Assembly (NCBI GenBank): GCA_046734675.1
Contig: JBKPRU010000062.1
Span: 1 to 20,468 of the forward strand
Direction: 5' to 3'
Source of the DNA: QHWT01 sp046734675
GTDB taxonomy: Bacteria > Acidobacteriota > Vicinamibacteria > Vicinamibacterales > 2-12-FULL-66-21
DNA: 20,468 bases
Each line of letters opens with the position of its first letter. Within the stretch, counting starts at the first letter, position 1. The position numbers were made by a program, and so were the translations under genes. Positions 7,454 to 15,676 of the stretch are shown here, in pieces. The notes beneath the pieces were generated by a model, which was given only the letters and a program-made list of their open reading frames with translations, was not told where the DNA came from and searched no databases.

Positions 7454-8695
7454 ATGCCCGCCCGTCCCTCGATCCTCGCGATCACGAGCGAGTTGCCGTG
7501 GCCGCTGGATCGCGGCGGACACCTGCGCAGTTTTCATCTGCTGCGGGGACTGGCGGCGGATTTCGACGTGCGGTTGGTTGCGCCAGTGGAGCCCGGACAG
7601 GAAGCGCTGGTGCCGGCGCTCACCGGTGCGGGGCTCCGCGTCTGCGCCGTGCCGGTCGGGCCGCGCCGCGCCCCGGTCGAGACGCTGCGAGTCGTGCGGG
7701 CCGCCATTTCGCGCGAGCCCTACGTTCTCTTCCGCCGTCACGATCGCACGGCGGTGCACCAGGCGGTGTCGGCGCAGCTGACGATCAATCGTCCCGACCT
7801 CCTGTATCTCGACCACCTCGACTCGGCGATCTACGCGGAGGGCAGCCGCGTGCCGTCGATGCTGGATCTGCACAACGTGTATTCGGCGCTCGTCCGACGC
7901 ACCGCAGACGAGCAGACCAATCCTGTCGTCAGCCAGTACCTGCGCGGGCAGGCGGCGCTGCTCGAGCGCGCGGAGCAGCGTGCGGTGATGCGCGCGGCGG
8001 TCGTGACCGCGACGTCGGAGGAAGATTGCCAGTACTACCAGGCCTGCGGCGCGCGGCGCGTCGTGCTCGTGCCGAACGGCGTCGACTGCGATGCCTACGC
8101 CGACCTGCCGCTCGTCCGCACCGCGAAACCGCCGCTCATCCTCTACGTCGGCACGATGTCGTGGGGACCGAACGTCGCCGCGGCCAAGTTCCTGGCGCTC
8201 GACGTGCTGCCGCGCATTCAACTCCGGCTCCCCGACGTCCGGCTGCGGATCATCGGGCGCGAGCCTCCGCCGGAGATTCGCGCCTTGGCCGACCGGCCGC
8301 ACATCGAGGTCACGGGCGCCGTGCCGGACGTCGTGCCGCACCTGCGTGAGGCGCAGGCGCTTGCGGTGCCGCTCGAATCGGGCGGCGGCACGCGGCTCAA
8401 GATTCTCGAAGCATTCGCCGCAGGCCTGCCGGTCGTCAGCACGCCGGTTGGATGCGAGGGACTGCGCGCCGAGCACGGCGTGCACCTCCTGGTTGCCCCG
8501 CGCGAGCTCCTCAGTCAGGCGCTCGTGACGGTGCTCACCAACCGCCTGCTTGCGTATGGGCTGGCGGAGCGCGCACGCGACCTGGTGCGCGAACAGTACG
8601 ACTGGCGATCGATCGGTTCGGTGGCGCGCCGTGAAGCGCACGCGGTCGTTCATCGCCACGCCGCGCGCGCCTATCAGATGCAGGACGCAGGATGA
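7454..8695 (+). CDS. GT4 family glycosyltransferase (exopolysaccharide locus)
   Basis: Probable retaining GT-B glycosyltransferase of exopolysaccharide assembly, 413 residues from the ATG at 7454. The N-terminus (TSELPWPLDRGGHLRSFHLL, residues 11-30) has the same pattern as the TIGR03087-type enzyme at 9860-11107, and the two are probably paralogues. VPNGVDCDAY is mid-protein, and GTMSWGPNVAAAKFL is near residue 232. The nucleotide-sugar segment GGGTRLKILEAFAAGLPVV spans about 310-328. The start is uncertain: a strong AGGAGG precedes an in-frame CTG at 7427, which would add nine residues. This is the first gene of a four-gene operon, and its end overlaps the next gene by four bases (ATGA). 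The 197 bases between this gene and the divergent glycosyltransferase hold no promoter that I can call with confidence. The acceptor and sugar are unknown. Confidence 0.85.
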   Translation: MPARPSILAITSELPWPLDRGGHLRSFHLLRGLAADFDVRLVAPVEPGQEALVPALTGAGLRVCAVPVGPRRAPVETLRVVRAAISREPYVLFRRHDRTAVHQAVSAQLTINRPDLLYLDHLDSAIYAEGSRVPSMLDLHNVYSALVRRTADEQTNPVVSQYLRGQAALLERAEQRAVMRAAVVTATSEEDCQYYQACGARRVVLVPNGVDCDAYADLPLVRTAKPPLILYVGTMSWGPNVAAAKFLALDVLPRIQLRLPDVRLRIIGREPPPEIRALADRPHIEVTGAVPDVVPHLREAQALAVPLESGGGTRLKILEAFAAGLPVVSTPVGCEGLRAEHGVHLLVAPRELLSQALVTVLTNRLLAYGLAERARDLVREQYDWRSIGSVARREAHAVVHRHAARAYQMQDAG

Positions 8696-9867
8696 CGCCC
8701 ATTCGCGTGCTCGAACTCCGCAGCGTGCTCGGCACCGGCGGAGGACCCGAAAAAACCATCCTCTCCGGCGCGGCGCTGAGCGATCGACGGGCCTTCGCGA
8801 TCACCGTGTGTTACGTGCGTACCGCGGCCGATCACCGGTTCGACATCCGCGCGCGCGCCGAGTCCCTGGGGCTCGATTACGTCGAACTGCTGGAGCGCTC
8901 GTCGGTCGACCTCACGATCTGGCCGGCCCTCTGTCGCCTCGTCAAGGATCGCGGCATCGAGATCGTCCATGCGCACGACTACAAGACGGACCTGCTCGCG
9001 GTGCTGCTGGCGCGCAGGCTCGGGACGATTGCGATGGCCACGGCGCACGGCTGGACGGGTCACAGCGCGCGCGAACGCTACTTGTACTACCCGGCCGACA
9101 AGCGCCTGCTGGGTGCATGCGAGCGCGTCGTCGCGGTCTCCGGCGAGATTCGATCGCAACTCGTCGCGCACGGCGCGCGTCCCGATCGGGTGGTCACGGT
9201 GCTCAACGGCATCGATCATCGGCGGTTCACGCGCAACCCGGCGGCACGCCCCGCGGCCCGCGCTGCACTGGGGCTCCGCGACACCGACCTGGTGATCGGC
9301 GCCGTTGGACGGCTCGAACCGCAGAAGCGATTCGACCTGTTGATCGATGCGGTCGGCGCACTCCGTCAGTCCATGCCGCGTGTGAAGCTGCTCATCGCGG
9401 GTGACGGGTCGCTGAAGAGCGCCCTGGACGCGCAGATCCAGGCTGGCGGCCTCGGCGAGGTCTGCCGGCTGCTCGGCCACACGTCGGATGTGATCGGCCT
9501 GCACCACGCGCTCGATCTGCTCGCGCAGTCCTCGGATTACGAGGGCACGCCGAACGCTGTGCTCGAAGCCATGGCGCTCGAGACGCCGGTCGTCGCGACC
9601 GCCGCGGGCGGCACCGCGGAACTGGTCGAGGACGGCGTGCATGGCCGTATCGTCCCGGTCGGCGACCTTCGCGCGCTGCAGGAGGGCATTGCCGACGCGT
9701 TCTCGCGGCCCGACGAGGCGCAGGCGCGGGCGCTGGCTGCACGGCTGCGCGTCGCCGGCGAGCTGTCGTTCGACGCACGCAACGCGAAGATCGAAGCCAT
9801 TTATCGCGAGCTGGCGCACCGCGTGCCGAGCTCCACATCCGATACGAGGCAACTTACCTGTGCGTGA
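8692..9867 (+). CDS. GT4 family glycosyltransferase
   Basis: Retaining GT-B glycosyltransferase of 391 residues, probably adding one sugar of the exopolysaccharide unit. A glycine-rich acceptor loop LGTGGGPEKT lies near the N-terminus, HAHDYKTD near 93, and VLNGIDHRRF near 172. The second Rossmann domain starts with GAVGRLEPQKRFDLLIDAV (about 203-221). The EX7E motif is in EGTPNAVLEAMALETPVV (about 284-301). It differs clearly in sequence from its two flanking glycosyltransferases, so it probably makes another linkage. It starts at the ATG in the ATGA overlap with the previous gene. Its end overlaps the next GTG start by eight bases, so translation of the three is likely coupled. Substrate is not predictable here. 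Confidence 0.88.
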   Translation: MTPIRVLELRSVLGTGGGPEKTILSGAALSDRRAFAITVCYVRTAADHRFDIRARAESLGLDYVELLERSSVDLTIWPALCRLVKDRGIEIVHAHDYKTDLLAVLLARRLGTIAMATAHGWTGHSARERYLYYPADKRLLGACERVVAVSGEIRSQLVAHGARPDRVVTVLNGIDHRRFTRNPAARPAARAALGLRDTDLVIGAVGRLEPQKRFDLLIDAVGALRQSMPRVKLLIAGDGSLKSALDAQIQAGGLGEVCRLLGHTSDVIGLHHALDLLAQSSDYEGTPNAVLEAMALETPVVATAAGGTAELVEDGVHGRIVPVGDLRALQEGIADAFSRPDEAQARALAARLRVAGELSFDARNAKIEAIYRELAHRVPSSTSDTRQLTCA

Positions 9868-11107
9868 CGCGCTCAATGTGTTGATGCTCACGCACCGGCT
9901 GCCGTTCGCGCCCAACCGCGGCGACCGCATCCGCGCGTACTATCTGCTCGAGGCGCTCGCGCGTGAAGCGCACCTCGACCTCGTTTCGCTGGTGCACGAC
10001 CGCGACGAGGAAGCCGAGGTCGATGGACTGCGCGACCGCGTGCGCAGCGTCACGACGGCACGCGTGGTCCGCGCCCGGTCGCTCGTCCGCGCCGGCCTGG
10101 CGCTCCCCGGCGCGCAGCCGTTGACGCACGCGCTGCTGGACGCGCCGGATCTCGGCCCCGCGATCTCGCACGTGGTCTCACGGCATCGCCCCGACGTTGT
10201 CGTCGCGTTCTGTTCGAGCATGGCGAAGTGCGCGCTGGACGCGCCGCTCCGGGGCATTCCCTTCATCCTGGATCTCGTCGACGTGGATTCGGAGAAGTGG
10301 CGGCTGCTCGGCGAGTCGTCACGCGGACCGCTCGGCTGGGTCTATCGGCGGGAGGCGCGCGTGCTTGGCCCGTTCGAAGCGCATGCGGCGCGCGCGTCAG
10401 CGGCCACGCTCGTGGTCAACGACCGTGAACGGGGCTCGCTCGAGGCGCTTGCACCCGGCGCTCCCGTTCACGTACTCCCCAACGGCATCGACGCGGTGCG
10501 CTTCACGCCGCCCGTGACGCCGTCGGCGGAACCCGAGATTGTGTTCTGCGGCGTCATGGATTACGCGCCGAACGTGGAAGGCGTGCTCTGGTTCGTGAAG
10601 CACGTGTGGCCCGCGGTGCGGGAGGCGCGCGGGGACGCGAAGCTGACGATTGTCGGCGCGCGGCCGGCGCCGTCGATTCGCGCGCTCGCGATCGATCCGT
10701 CGATCGAGGTGACGGGCACGGTCGCCGACGTGCGTCCCTACCTGTGGCGCTCGGCGCTGTCGATTGCGCCGCTGCTCATCGCGCGCGGCGTGCAGAACAA
10801 GGTGCTCGAGGCGCTCGCCGCCGGCCTGCCGTGCGTGGTCAGTGAAGCGGTATACGAGGGCTTGCCCCACACGGCACGCGCCGGTTGCATCGAGGGAGGC
10901 AGCGCGCCGGCGTTTGCCGCGGCGGTGGTCCGGCTCCTCGGCATGCGCCCGGAGGCGCGGCGCAGGCTGGCGGCCCACGTCAATCTCGCGGAGTTGTCGT
11001 GGCGCGACGCGTTCGCGCCGCTTGGTGGTCTCTTGCGCGCTGCCGCAGGCCGGCGTGATTCCGGTCCTGTGCGGGAGCATCACGCTGTTTATGAATGCCG
11101 TGTCTGA
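9860..11107 (+). CDS. Glycosyltransferase, PEP-CTERM/exosortase-A associated (TIGR03087-like)
   Basis: GT4-like sugar transferase of 415 residues. The N-terminal block MLTHRLPFAPNRGDRIRAYY (residues 9-28) is the hallmark of the TIGR03087 family, found beside exosortase-A exopolysaccharide loci. Further on come PNGIDAVRF (about 208), MDYAPNVEGVLWF (about 234) and GVQNKVLEALAAGLPCVVS (about 310-328). The frame stays open well upstream, but only the GTG at 9860 gives the family N-terminus. A GAGG lies about ten bases before it. It overlaps the previous gene by eight bases and the next by 17. Its presence is one of the better markers that the locus is of the XrtA type. The transferred sugar is unknown. 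Confidence 0.9.
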   Translation: MRDALNVLMLTHRLPFAPNRGDRIRAYYLLEALAREAHLDLVSLVHDRDEEAEVDGLRDRVRSVTTARVVRARSLVRAGLALPGAQPLTHALLDAPDLGPAISHVVSRHRPDVVVAFCSSMAKCALDAPLRGIPFILDLVDVDSEKWRLLGESSRGPLGWVYRREARVLGPFEAHAARASAATLVVNDRERGSLEALAPGAPVHVLPNGIDAVRFTPPVTPSAEPEIVFCGVMDYAPNVEGVLWFVKHVWPAVREARGDAKLTIVGARPAPSIRALAIDPSIEVTGTVADVRPYLWRSALSIAPLLIARGVQNKVLEALAAGLPCVVSEAVYEGLPHTARAGCIEGGSAPAFAAAVVRLLGMRPEARRRLAAHVNLAELSWRDAFAPLGGLLRAAAGRRDSGPVREHHAVYECRV

Positions 11108-11921
11108 AGCCCTGCCGATGACGGGCCACACTGTGCTCCGGCGAGCGCGCCAGGCGCTGCTCTGGAAGCTCGATCGGTTCTTCCCGCCGGATCCGGCGGC
11201 ATTCCTGACCGCGCCGGGGCAGACCACCCGCTCGATGACCCTCGCGCCCGAAGCCGCGGGGAAGTATCTCTCCGAACTTCCATCCACCGATGTCGACATC
11301 CTCGACTTCGGCTGCGGGTGGGGCGGTGAGACGTTGTGGCTCGCACGCAACGTTCGGTCGGTCACGGGCGTCGACATCGAGGCGTCGGCGATCGCCCAGG
11401 CCAACGAATCGCGGCGGAAGGAAGGGGTTGACAACTGCGCCTTCGTCCAGGCGACGGGCGGAAGACTGCCGCTCCCCGATCGCTCGTTCGACGCGGTGTT
11501 CTCGACCAACGTCTTCGAGCACGTCATGGATCTCGACGGCGCCTTCCGCGACCTCTATCGCGTGCTGCGTCCGGGCGGCGTCGTGTTGTCGCGCTTCGGG
11601 CCCTTGTTCTATTCGCCTCAGGGCTACCACCTCTATTGGGCGTGCCAGGTGCCATACGCGCATCTCGTCGGCGGGCTCGACGCGGTCCTCGCGCTGCGCA
11701 ATGCGCGATGCGAGGCTCCTCGCACCGCCTCGAGCTGGCAGGACCTCGGGCTGAACGGCCGGCGCTACGCCGACTTCAAGCGCGCCGCGCGCGATGCGGG
11801 CTTCGTGCTGGACCGCTTCGCCCGTATTCCGGTTCGCGGTCTCTCGTGGCTCGCCGCGCTGCCGGCGATTGGGGATCTTCTCACCTTCGGCATCGATATG
11901 AAGTTGCGCCGGCCGTACTGA
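11091..11921 (+). CDS. Class I SAM-dependent methyltransferase (type 11)
   Basis: Soluble methyltransferase of 276 residues. The SAM-binding motif I is ILDFGCGWGGETLWLA (about 70-85), the acidic end of strand 2 is GVDIEASAIAQA, motif II lies around LPLPDRSFDAVFSTNVFEHV, and LYRVLRPGGVVLSRFGP follows as post motif III. The C-terminal third (ADFKRAARDAGFVLDRF) resembles methyltransferases of polysaccharide loci. It is the last gene of the plus-strand glycosyltransferase operon and overlaps the preceding gene by 17 bases. It therefore probably methylates a sugar of the same polymer or a lipid-linked intermediate. An ATG nine codons later is an alternative start. The reaction target is inferred only from context. 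Confidence 0.85.
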   Translation: MNAVSEALPMTGHTVLRRARQALLWKLDRFFPPDPAAFLTAPGQTTRSMTLAPEAAGKYLSELPSTDVDILDFGCGWGGETLWLARNVRSVTGVDIEASAIAQANESRRKEGVDNCAFVQATGGRLPLPDRSFDAVFSTNVFEHVMDLDGAFRDLYRVLRPGGVVLSRFGPLFYSPQGYHLYWACQVPYAHLVGGLDAVLALRNARCEAPRTASSWQDLGLNGRRYADFKRAARDAGFVLDRFARIPVRGLSWLAALPAIGDLLTFGIDMKLRRPY

Positions 11922-11945
11922 TTCCACCGCTGGGCAGTGACGTAC

Positions 11946-12026
11946 ACGGAGAGAACGCAGAGGGCGGAGAGGGCGGTTTAATGGGTTTTGAAAACCAAAT
12001 AGACCCGTTCTCCCCGTGCTCTCCGT
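11946..12026. repeat. Long imperfect inverted repeat between two convergent exopolysaccharide operons
   Basis: Outer arms at 11946-11962 and 12010-12026 match at 14 of 17 positions (ACGGAGAGnACGnnGAG and its complement). At the centre GGTTTTGAAAACC (11984-11996) is a palindrome. The element fills most of the 123-base spacer between the methyltransferase and lyase-like genes. It could end transcription from both sides or be a dispersed intergenic repeat. There is no clear T-run after the outer stem. Confidence 0.6.
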
Positions 12027-12044
12027 ATTCGTCAGGGCGCAGGC

Positions 12045-14627
12045 CTACGAATTGACAGCTTCAGGCGTGCGTGCGAACAGGGATCGCAGCAACGACGCGC
12101 CGCGCGGCTTGAGACGCTCGAGAGCGCGCGTCTTCTGCGGGATGAATTCCGGCGGCGGCGATCCAAAGTCGTGCGTCTCCATGCGCGGCGCGGGCGCCGT
12201 GTCGTGCGGGTGCTCGACGAAGTGGCGGTACATGAACCCGTGCGTCAGGAGCAGCACGACGGGTCGGGCGCAGCCGCGGGTCGGCATCTGCCGCAAGGTC
12301 GACGTCGAGTACTCGAAGAAGAAGCGTGCGCGTTCCTGGAAGGCCTCGCGCTCGTCGTCGTGCGCATGGCGCGACGCGAGCAGAAACACCTCCGCCTTGC
12401 GCATATCCTGTGCGGCCCACGTCTCGGTGGGGTACTCCAGGATCTCCGGCCGCTCGAGGAACGGATACTCGCGCCGCAGCATCCAGCGCGCGTACTTCAG
12501 CAGGCTGGCGCGCGCGTAGGCATACGCCTCGTCGCGTTCGTCGCGCTCCGCTTTGTAGTCCAGGTACTTCGCGAGCGCTTCGAGGAACGCGGTGTACGAC
12601 CATCGCCGCTCGGCGTCGAGCAGATGACGCGCATCCACATCGTCGCCGGGATGGATGCAGCGACGGATCAGCTCTTCGGCCTTGTCGAGGAAGGCGCGGT
12701 CGCCCGACAGGCGGTGCGCGTCGAGGAGCACCGCGATCGAGTGACCGGCGCCGCGGCCTGGGCCGTGATAGTCCGGGGTGCACGTCGCGCTCGCGAGCCC
12801 GGTCGCACCGGAGGCCACCCACGCGAATGGGGTCGTCGACCCGTCGTCCATCGCGATGACCCAGCGCCCGAGGCCAATCGCCGCCTCGCGCGAACACTCG
12901 TTGCCGGTCAGCAGATAGTGCAGCCGGAGTCCTGACGCGTAGTTGTGCTCGTTCGACGGACCGCCGCCCGAGACGCCCTTTGCGTTCGGGTAAGAGCGGT
13001 GCGTGCAAAGGCCGGCCGGCACGTAGTGATACGTGTGCCAGAACAGCCCTCCGTTGTACGCGCTCTTGTCGCGGTTGGTGTGGTAGATGTCGACATCCAC
13101 CACGTGCGCCGCCAGTTCCTCCATCTGCGTCAGCCATCGCACGTCGGTCGTGCGCATGAACTGGCAGGCGAAGCCCGCGATCGCGTCGTACTGATTGTTG
13201 TAGTGCGAAATGAATGGCTCGTCGCTGCTCCAGAACGCGGCTTCGTGATCGGCGTAGATGTCGCCGAAGTTGCGCCAGCCGTACTCGTCGATGATCTCGC
13301 GCTTCCGCTCGAACGACTCGGGCCCGGCGACCGCGCTCGTCACGAGCTCGTCGTACGCCGCCATCACGTCATTGCCCGGCGTCAGATAGGAAACCGCGTG
13401 CGCGGCGGAGTAGTAATCAGGAGAGCTGTGCGCAACACCCGGCGATCGGCCCCAGTCGACCGCATCGCGGCTCAGGGCGTCGTGTCCGAACGCCAGCGTG
13501 AACGTATGCGTCTTCTGCTCGCCTCCCTGGAGCTCGTGGAGGTCGGCATGCTGGTGCGGGAACAAACCGAGCACGATTGCGTTGTCGCGTACCTCGAGCG
13601 ACTTCGGGAAGTTCTGCCAGAAATATTCCATCGCGACCGCAATGCGATCGGCGCCGCGCTCGAGCGTCACGGCCGGCGTCGCCCGGTCGCCGCTCGACCG
13701 CACGTTGCCGGCGCGAACGCGGTAGCCGCGGAATGTCGTCGTGATGATGCCGTTGCGGTTTCTATGGTTCGCGCTGTGCCAGCGCTCGCCACCGCTCGAA
13801 TCCTGATAAAGCTCGAACGGCTGCTCGACGGGCAACGGCTGCTCGTCGTACTCGGCCGAACACGACGCGGCCGCCCTTTCACCGTCAGGGAGTGCGATCT
13901 CGATCTCGACCGAGCGGAAGTAGATCGATCCGCGATCGCCGAGCTCCCACATGCCGCCCGGATGGATCGCGGCGCGTGGGTTGCGAAGGAGCAACGCGCA
14001 CCGGACCGCCGCGGATCCCGCGAAGAAGTGCAGGCGCGCCTGCAGCGTCAGCATCGGCCGGGTCCAGCTCGCGATCGCGCCTTCGACGAAGACGGTCGTC
14101 CGGATCGGCCCGTGTTCCTCGACCGTGACTCGGCGCAGCTGAACGCGGCACACGCGCCCGTTGCCGTCTACGACGCGCAGACCGCTACGGGCGCCCGACA
14201 TCGCGTCACGTCCATCGACATTGACGGACGCGAACGGAAAAGCGCCGTGCACGAGGATGGAGAACCGCGCCGCGCCTGTGTCGACGAGCACGCCGCTGCG
14301 GGCTTGCTTGACCGAGACGGGCTGCGGGATCGCGGCCCGCGGCCCGATGCCCGTGCTGAAGCGCCCGGCATCGTCATGGGTCTGGAAATCAAGGAGCGCC
14401 CACCGGACCGATCCATCATGCCACCGCTCGAGCGCGCGCGCCTGGAGCGGCACGCCGCGATCCTGCGCATCACGGAGATCCAGGTGGGTGATGTCCGCCA
14501 CCGCGCCTTGCGGGAAGGGCAGGCCAACCGTGAATGGCTCGTGCCGTCCCGCCGACGGCCGGTCAGAGGCGTGCCGTCGTGTGACGACGATCGGCACACG
14601 AGGCCACGCGCCACTCTCGCGGGTCAT
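12045..14627 (-). CDS. PL26-like polysaccharide lyase (exo-rhamnogalacturonan lyase-like three-domain protein)
   Basis: Large protein of 860 residues. The N-terminal RIFT-barrel-like domain holds GLPFPQGAV (35-43) and ERWHDGSVRWALLDF (67-81), the pattern of the PcRGLX first domain. A beta-rich middle region follows to about residue 390. Then comes an alpha/alpha toroid-like domain with HYNNQYDAIAGF (about 474), DIYHTNRDKSAYNGGLFWH (about 509) and NAKGVSGGGPSNEHNYASGL (about 548). The order and motifs resemble polysaccharide lyase family 26, which cleaves rhamnogalacturonan from the chain end; the substrate here is probably different. No signal peptide or membrane segment is seen, so the protein looks cytoplasmic unless exported otherwise. 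The ATG at 14627 lies in an ATGA overlap with the FemAB-like gene, so the two are coupled; the frame stays open further upstream but that stretch lies inside the FemAB gene. This is the last gene of the operon. Family assignment is from recall of motifs and moderately sure. Confidence 0.65.
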   Translation of the reverse strand: MTRESGAWPRVPIVVTRRHASDRPSAGRHEPFTVGLPFPQGAVADITHLDLRDAQDRGVPLQARALERWHDGSVRWALLDFQTHDDAGRFSTGIGPRAAIPQPVSVKQARSGVLVDTGAARFSILVHGAFPFASVNVDGRDAMSGARSGLRVVDGNGRVCRVQLRRVTVEEHGPIRTTVFVEGAIASWTRPMLTLQARLHFFAGSAAVRCALLLRNPRAAIHPGGMWELGDRGSIYFRSVEIEIALPDGERAAASCSAEYDEQPLPVEQPFELYQDSSGGERWHSANHRNRNGIITTTFRGYRVRAGNVRSSGDRATPAVTLERGADRIAVAMEYFWQNFPKSLEVRDNAIVLGLFPHQHADLHELQGGEQKTHTFTLAFGHDALSRDAVDWGRSPGVAHSSPDYYSAAHAVSYLTPGNDVMAAYDELVTSAVAGPESFERKREIIDEYGWRNFGDIYADHEAAFWSSDEPFISHYNNQYDAIAGFACQFMRTTDVRWLTQMEELAAHVVDVDIYHTNRDKSAYNGGLFWHTYHYVPAGLCTHRSYPNAKGVSGGGPSNEHNYASGLRLHYLLTGNECSREAAIGLGRWVIAMDDGSTTPFAWVASGATGLASATCTPDYHGPGRGAGHSIAVLLDAHRLSGDRAFLDKAEELIRRCIHPGDDVDARHLLDAERRWSYTAFLEALAKYLDYKAERDERDEAYAYARASLLKYARWMLRREYPFLERPEILEYPTETWAAQDMRKAEVFLLASRHAHDDEREAFQERARFFFEYSTSTLRQMPTRGCARPVVLLLTHGFMYRHFVEHPHDTAPAPRMETHDFGSPPPEFIPQKTRALERLKPRGASLLRSLFARTPEAVNS

Positions 14628-15676
14628 GGAATCGACCGGACAACGTGGGGACCGATGAAGCTGGCGACGGGAAGCGGCAGGCGCTTCCAGATCCGGATCG
14701 CCGACTGCATGCGCGGATTCTTCGTCGACTGATCCGGCAGCGCGGTGATCCCGTTCAGGCAGTATTCCCACCAGAGCTGCTCGGGTCGCGCGCCCCACTG
14801 CAGCTTGAAGAGATAGGGCCCTTCATCCGGCGTCGACCGGCCGAAGTCGAGCACGGTGTGGCCGGTGCGAATCGCTTCGCGAATCACCGTCCAGTAGAGC
14901 AGGTTGTTCGGACACAGATCACGGCGCTCCTTGAGCGACGACGCCCACGGCATCTCGAGCACGTGACGATGCGTCTGCGTGATGCCCGCGGCGATCACGT
15001 CGCTGCCCAGATGCACGAGCACGACGCGCACGCGCGCTGCGACGTGCGCGAAGATCGCGTCGAAGAACTTCGGGCTGTAGACCGGGGTCCCGAGGTCCCG
15101 CATGTTGCGCGCAAAGACCGTGTAGAACTGCGGCAGCAGCTCGGCGCCGCCGACCGCCGCCGTAAGGCCGCTCTTCTCTGCTTTGCGCACCTGGTTGCGG
15201 ACCTTGCGATCGAGCGCCTGCCAGCATGCCTCCTCGCTCGAGGGCAGATCCAGCAGCAGCGTGACCTTGTGGTCCTTGGCCGGCAGATCCGTGAAACGCC
15301 GCGCGCGGTGCCGCAGCTCGAGATGCCGGCTGCCGCGGCCTGCCACCAGCGATCGCGCCGACGCAATCAACGCGTCGGCCGCCTGCTGATCGTCGGCCAG
15401 CACGCCGCCGTAGTTCACGAACGGGAGCGACACGGCAAACCGGCCGAAGAGTGCTGAACGGAACAGCACGATCGGCAGGACGCCCGCGATCCGTCCGTCG
15501 CGGTGCGCGGCGAGATATGCCGTTTCATGGCCGAACGCGTCCTCGAACACGTGACGCCATGGCCACGCGTGATAGCCGCTCGCGTCGGGATGCGCGTCGA
15601 CATACGCGTCCCACGCAGCCGCATCGTCCGGGCTGGACACCGTCACCGGTCCACGTGCCGTGAGTGTGGTCACCAT
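14624..15676 (-). CDS. FemAB-like protein, XrtA/PEP-CTERM system-associated (TIGR03019-like)
   Basis: Member of the FemAB/GNAT acyl-transfer superfamily, 350 residues with two tandem GNAT-like folds. Characteristic segments are SGYHAWPWRHVFEDAFGHE (33-51), LDRKVRNQVRKAEKSGL (155-171), PNNLLYWTVIREAI (256-269) and DFGRSTPDEGPYLFKLQWGA (277-296). These match the FemAB-like proteins found in exosortase-A exopolysaccharide loci. FemX proteins move amino acids from aminoacyl-tRNA to peptidoglycan precursors. The locus versions may add an amino-acid or other acyl group to a sugar, but their reaction is not established. The ATG at 15676 overlaps the deacetylase stop by seven bases, and the end overlaps the lyase-like gene by four. 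No signal peptide is seen, so it is cytoplasmic. Family confidence is high and function is open. Confidence 0.88.
   Translation of the reverse strand: MVTTLTARGPVTVSSPDDAAAWDAYVDAHPDASGYHAWPWRHVFEDAFGHETAYLAAHRDGRIAGVLPIVLFRSALFGRFAVSLPFVNYGGVLADDQQAADALIASARSLVAGRGSRHLELRHRARRFTDLPAKDHKVTLLLDLPSSEEACWQALDRKVRNQVRKAEKSGLTAAVGGAELLPQFYTVFARNMRDLGTPVYSPKFFDAIFAHVAARVRVVLVHLGSDVIAAGITQTHRHVLEMPWASSLKERRDLCPNNLLYWTVIREAIRTGHTVLDFGRSTPDEGPYLFKLQWGARPEQLWWEYCLNGITALPDQSTKNPRMQSAIRIWKRLPLPVASFIGPHVVRSIP

Noticed and set aside
12945..14732. Open frame of nearly 600 codons antisense to the lyase-like gene
   Set aside because: Same reason: no domain, a mirrored codon-position pattern, and the minus frame has coherent family motifs.
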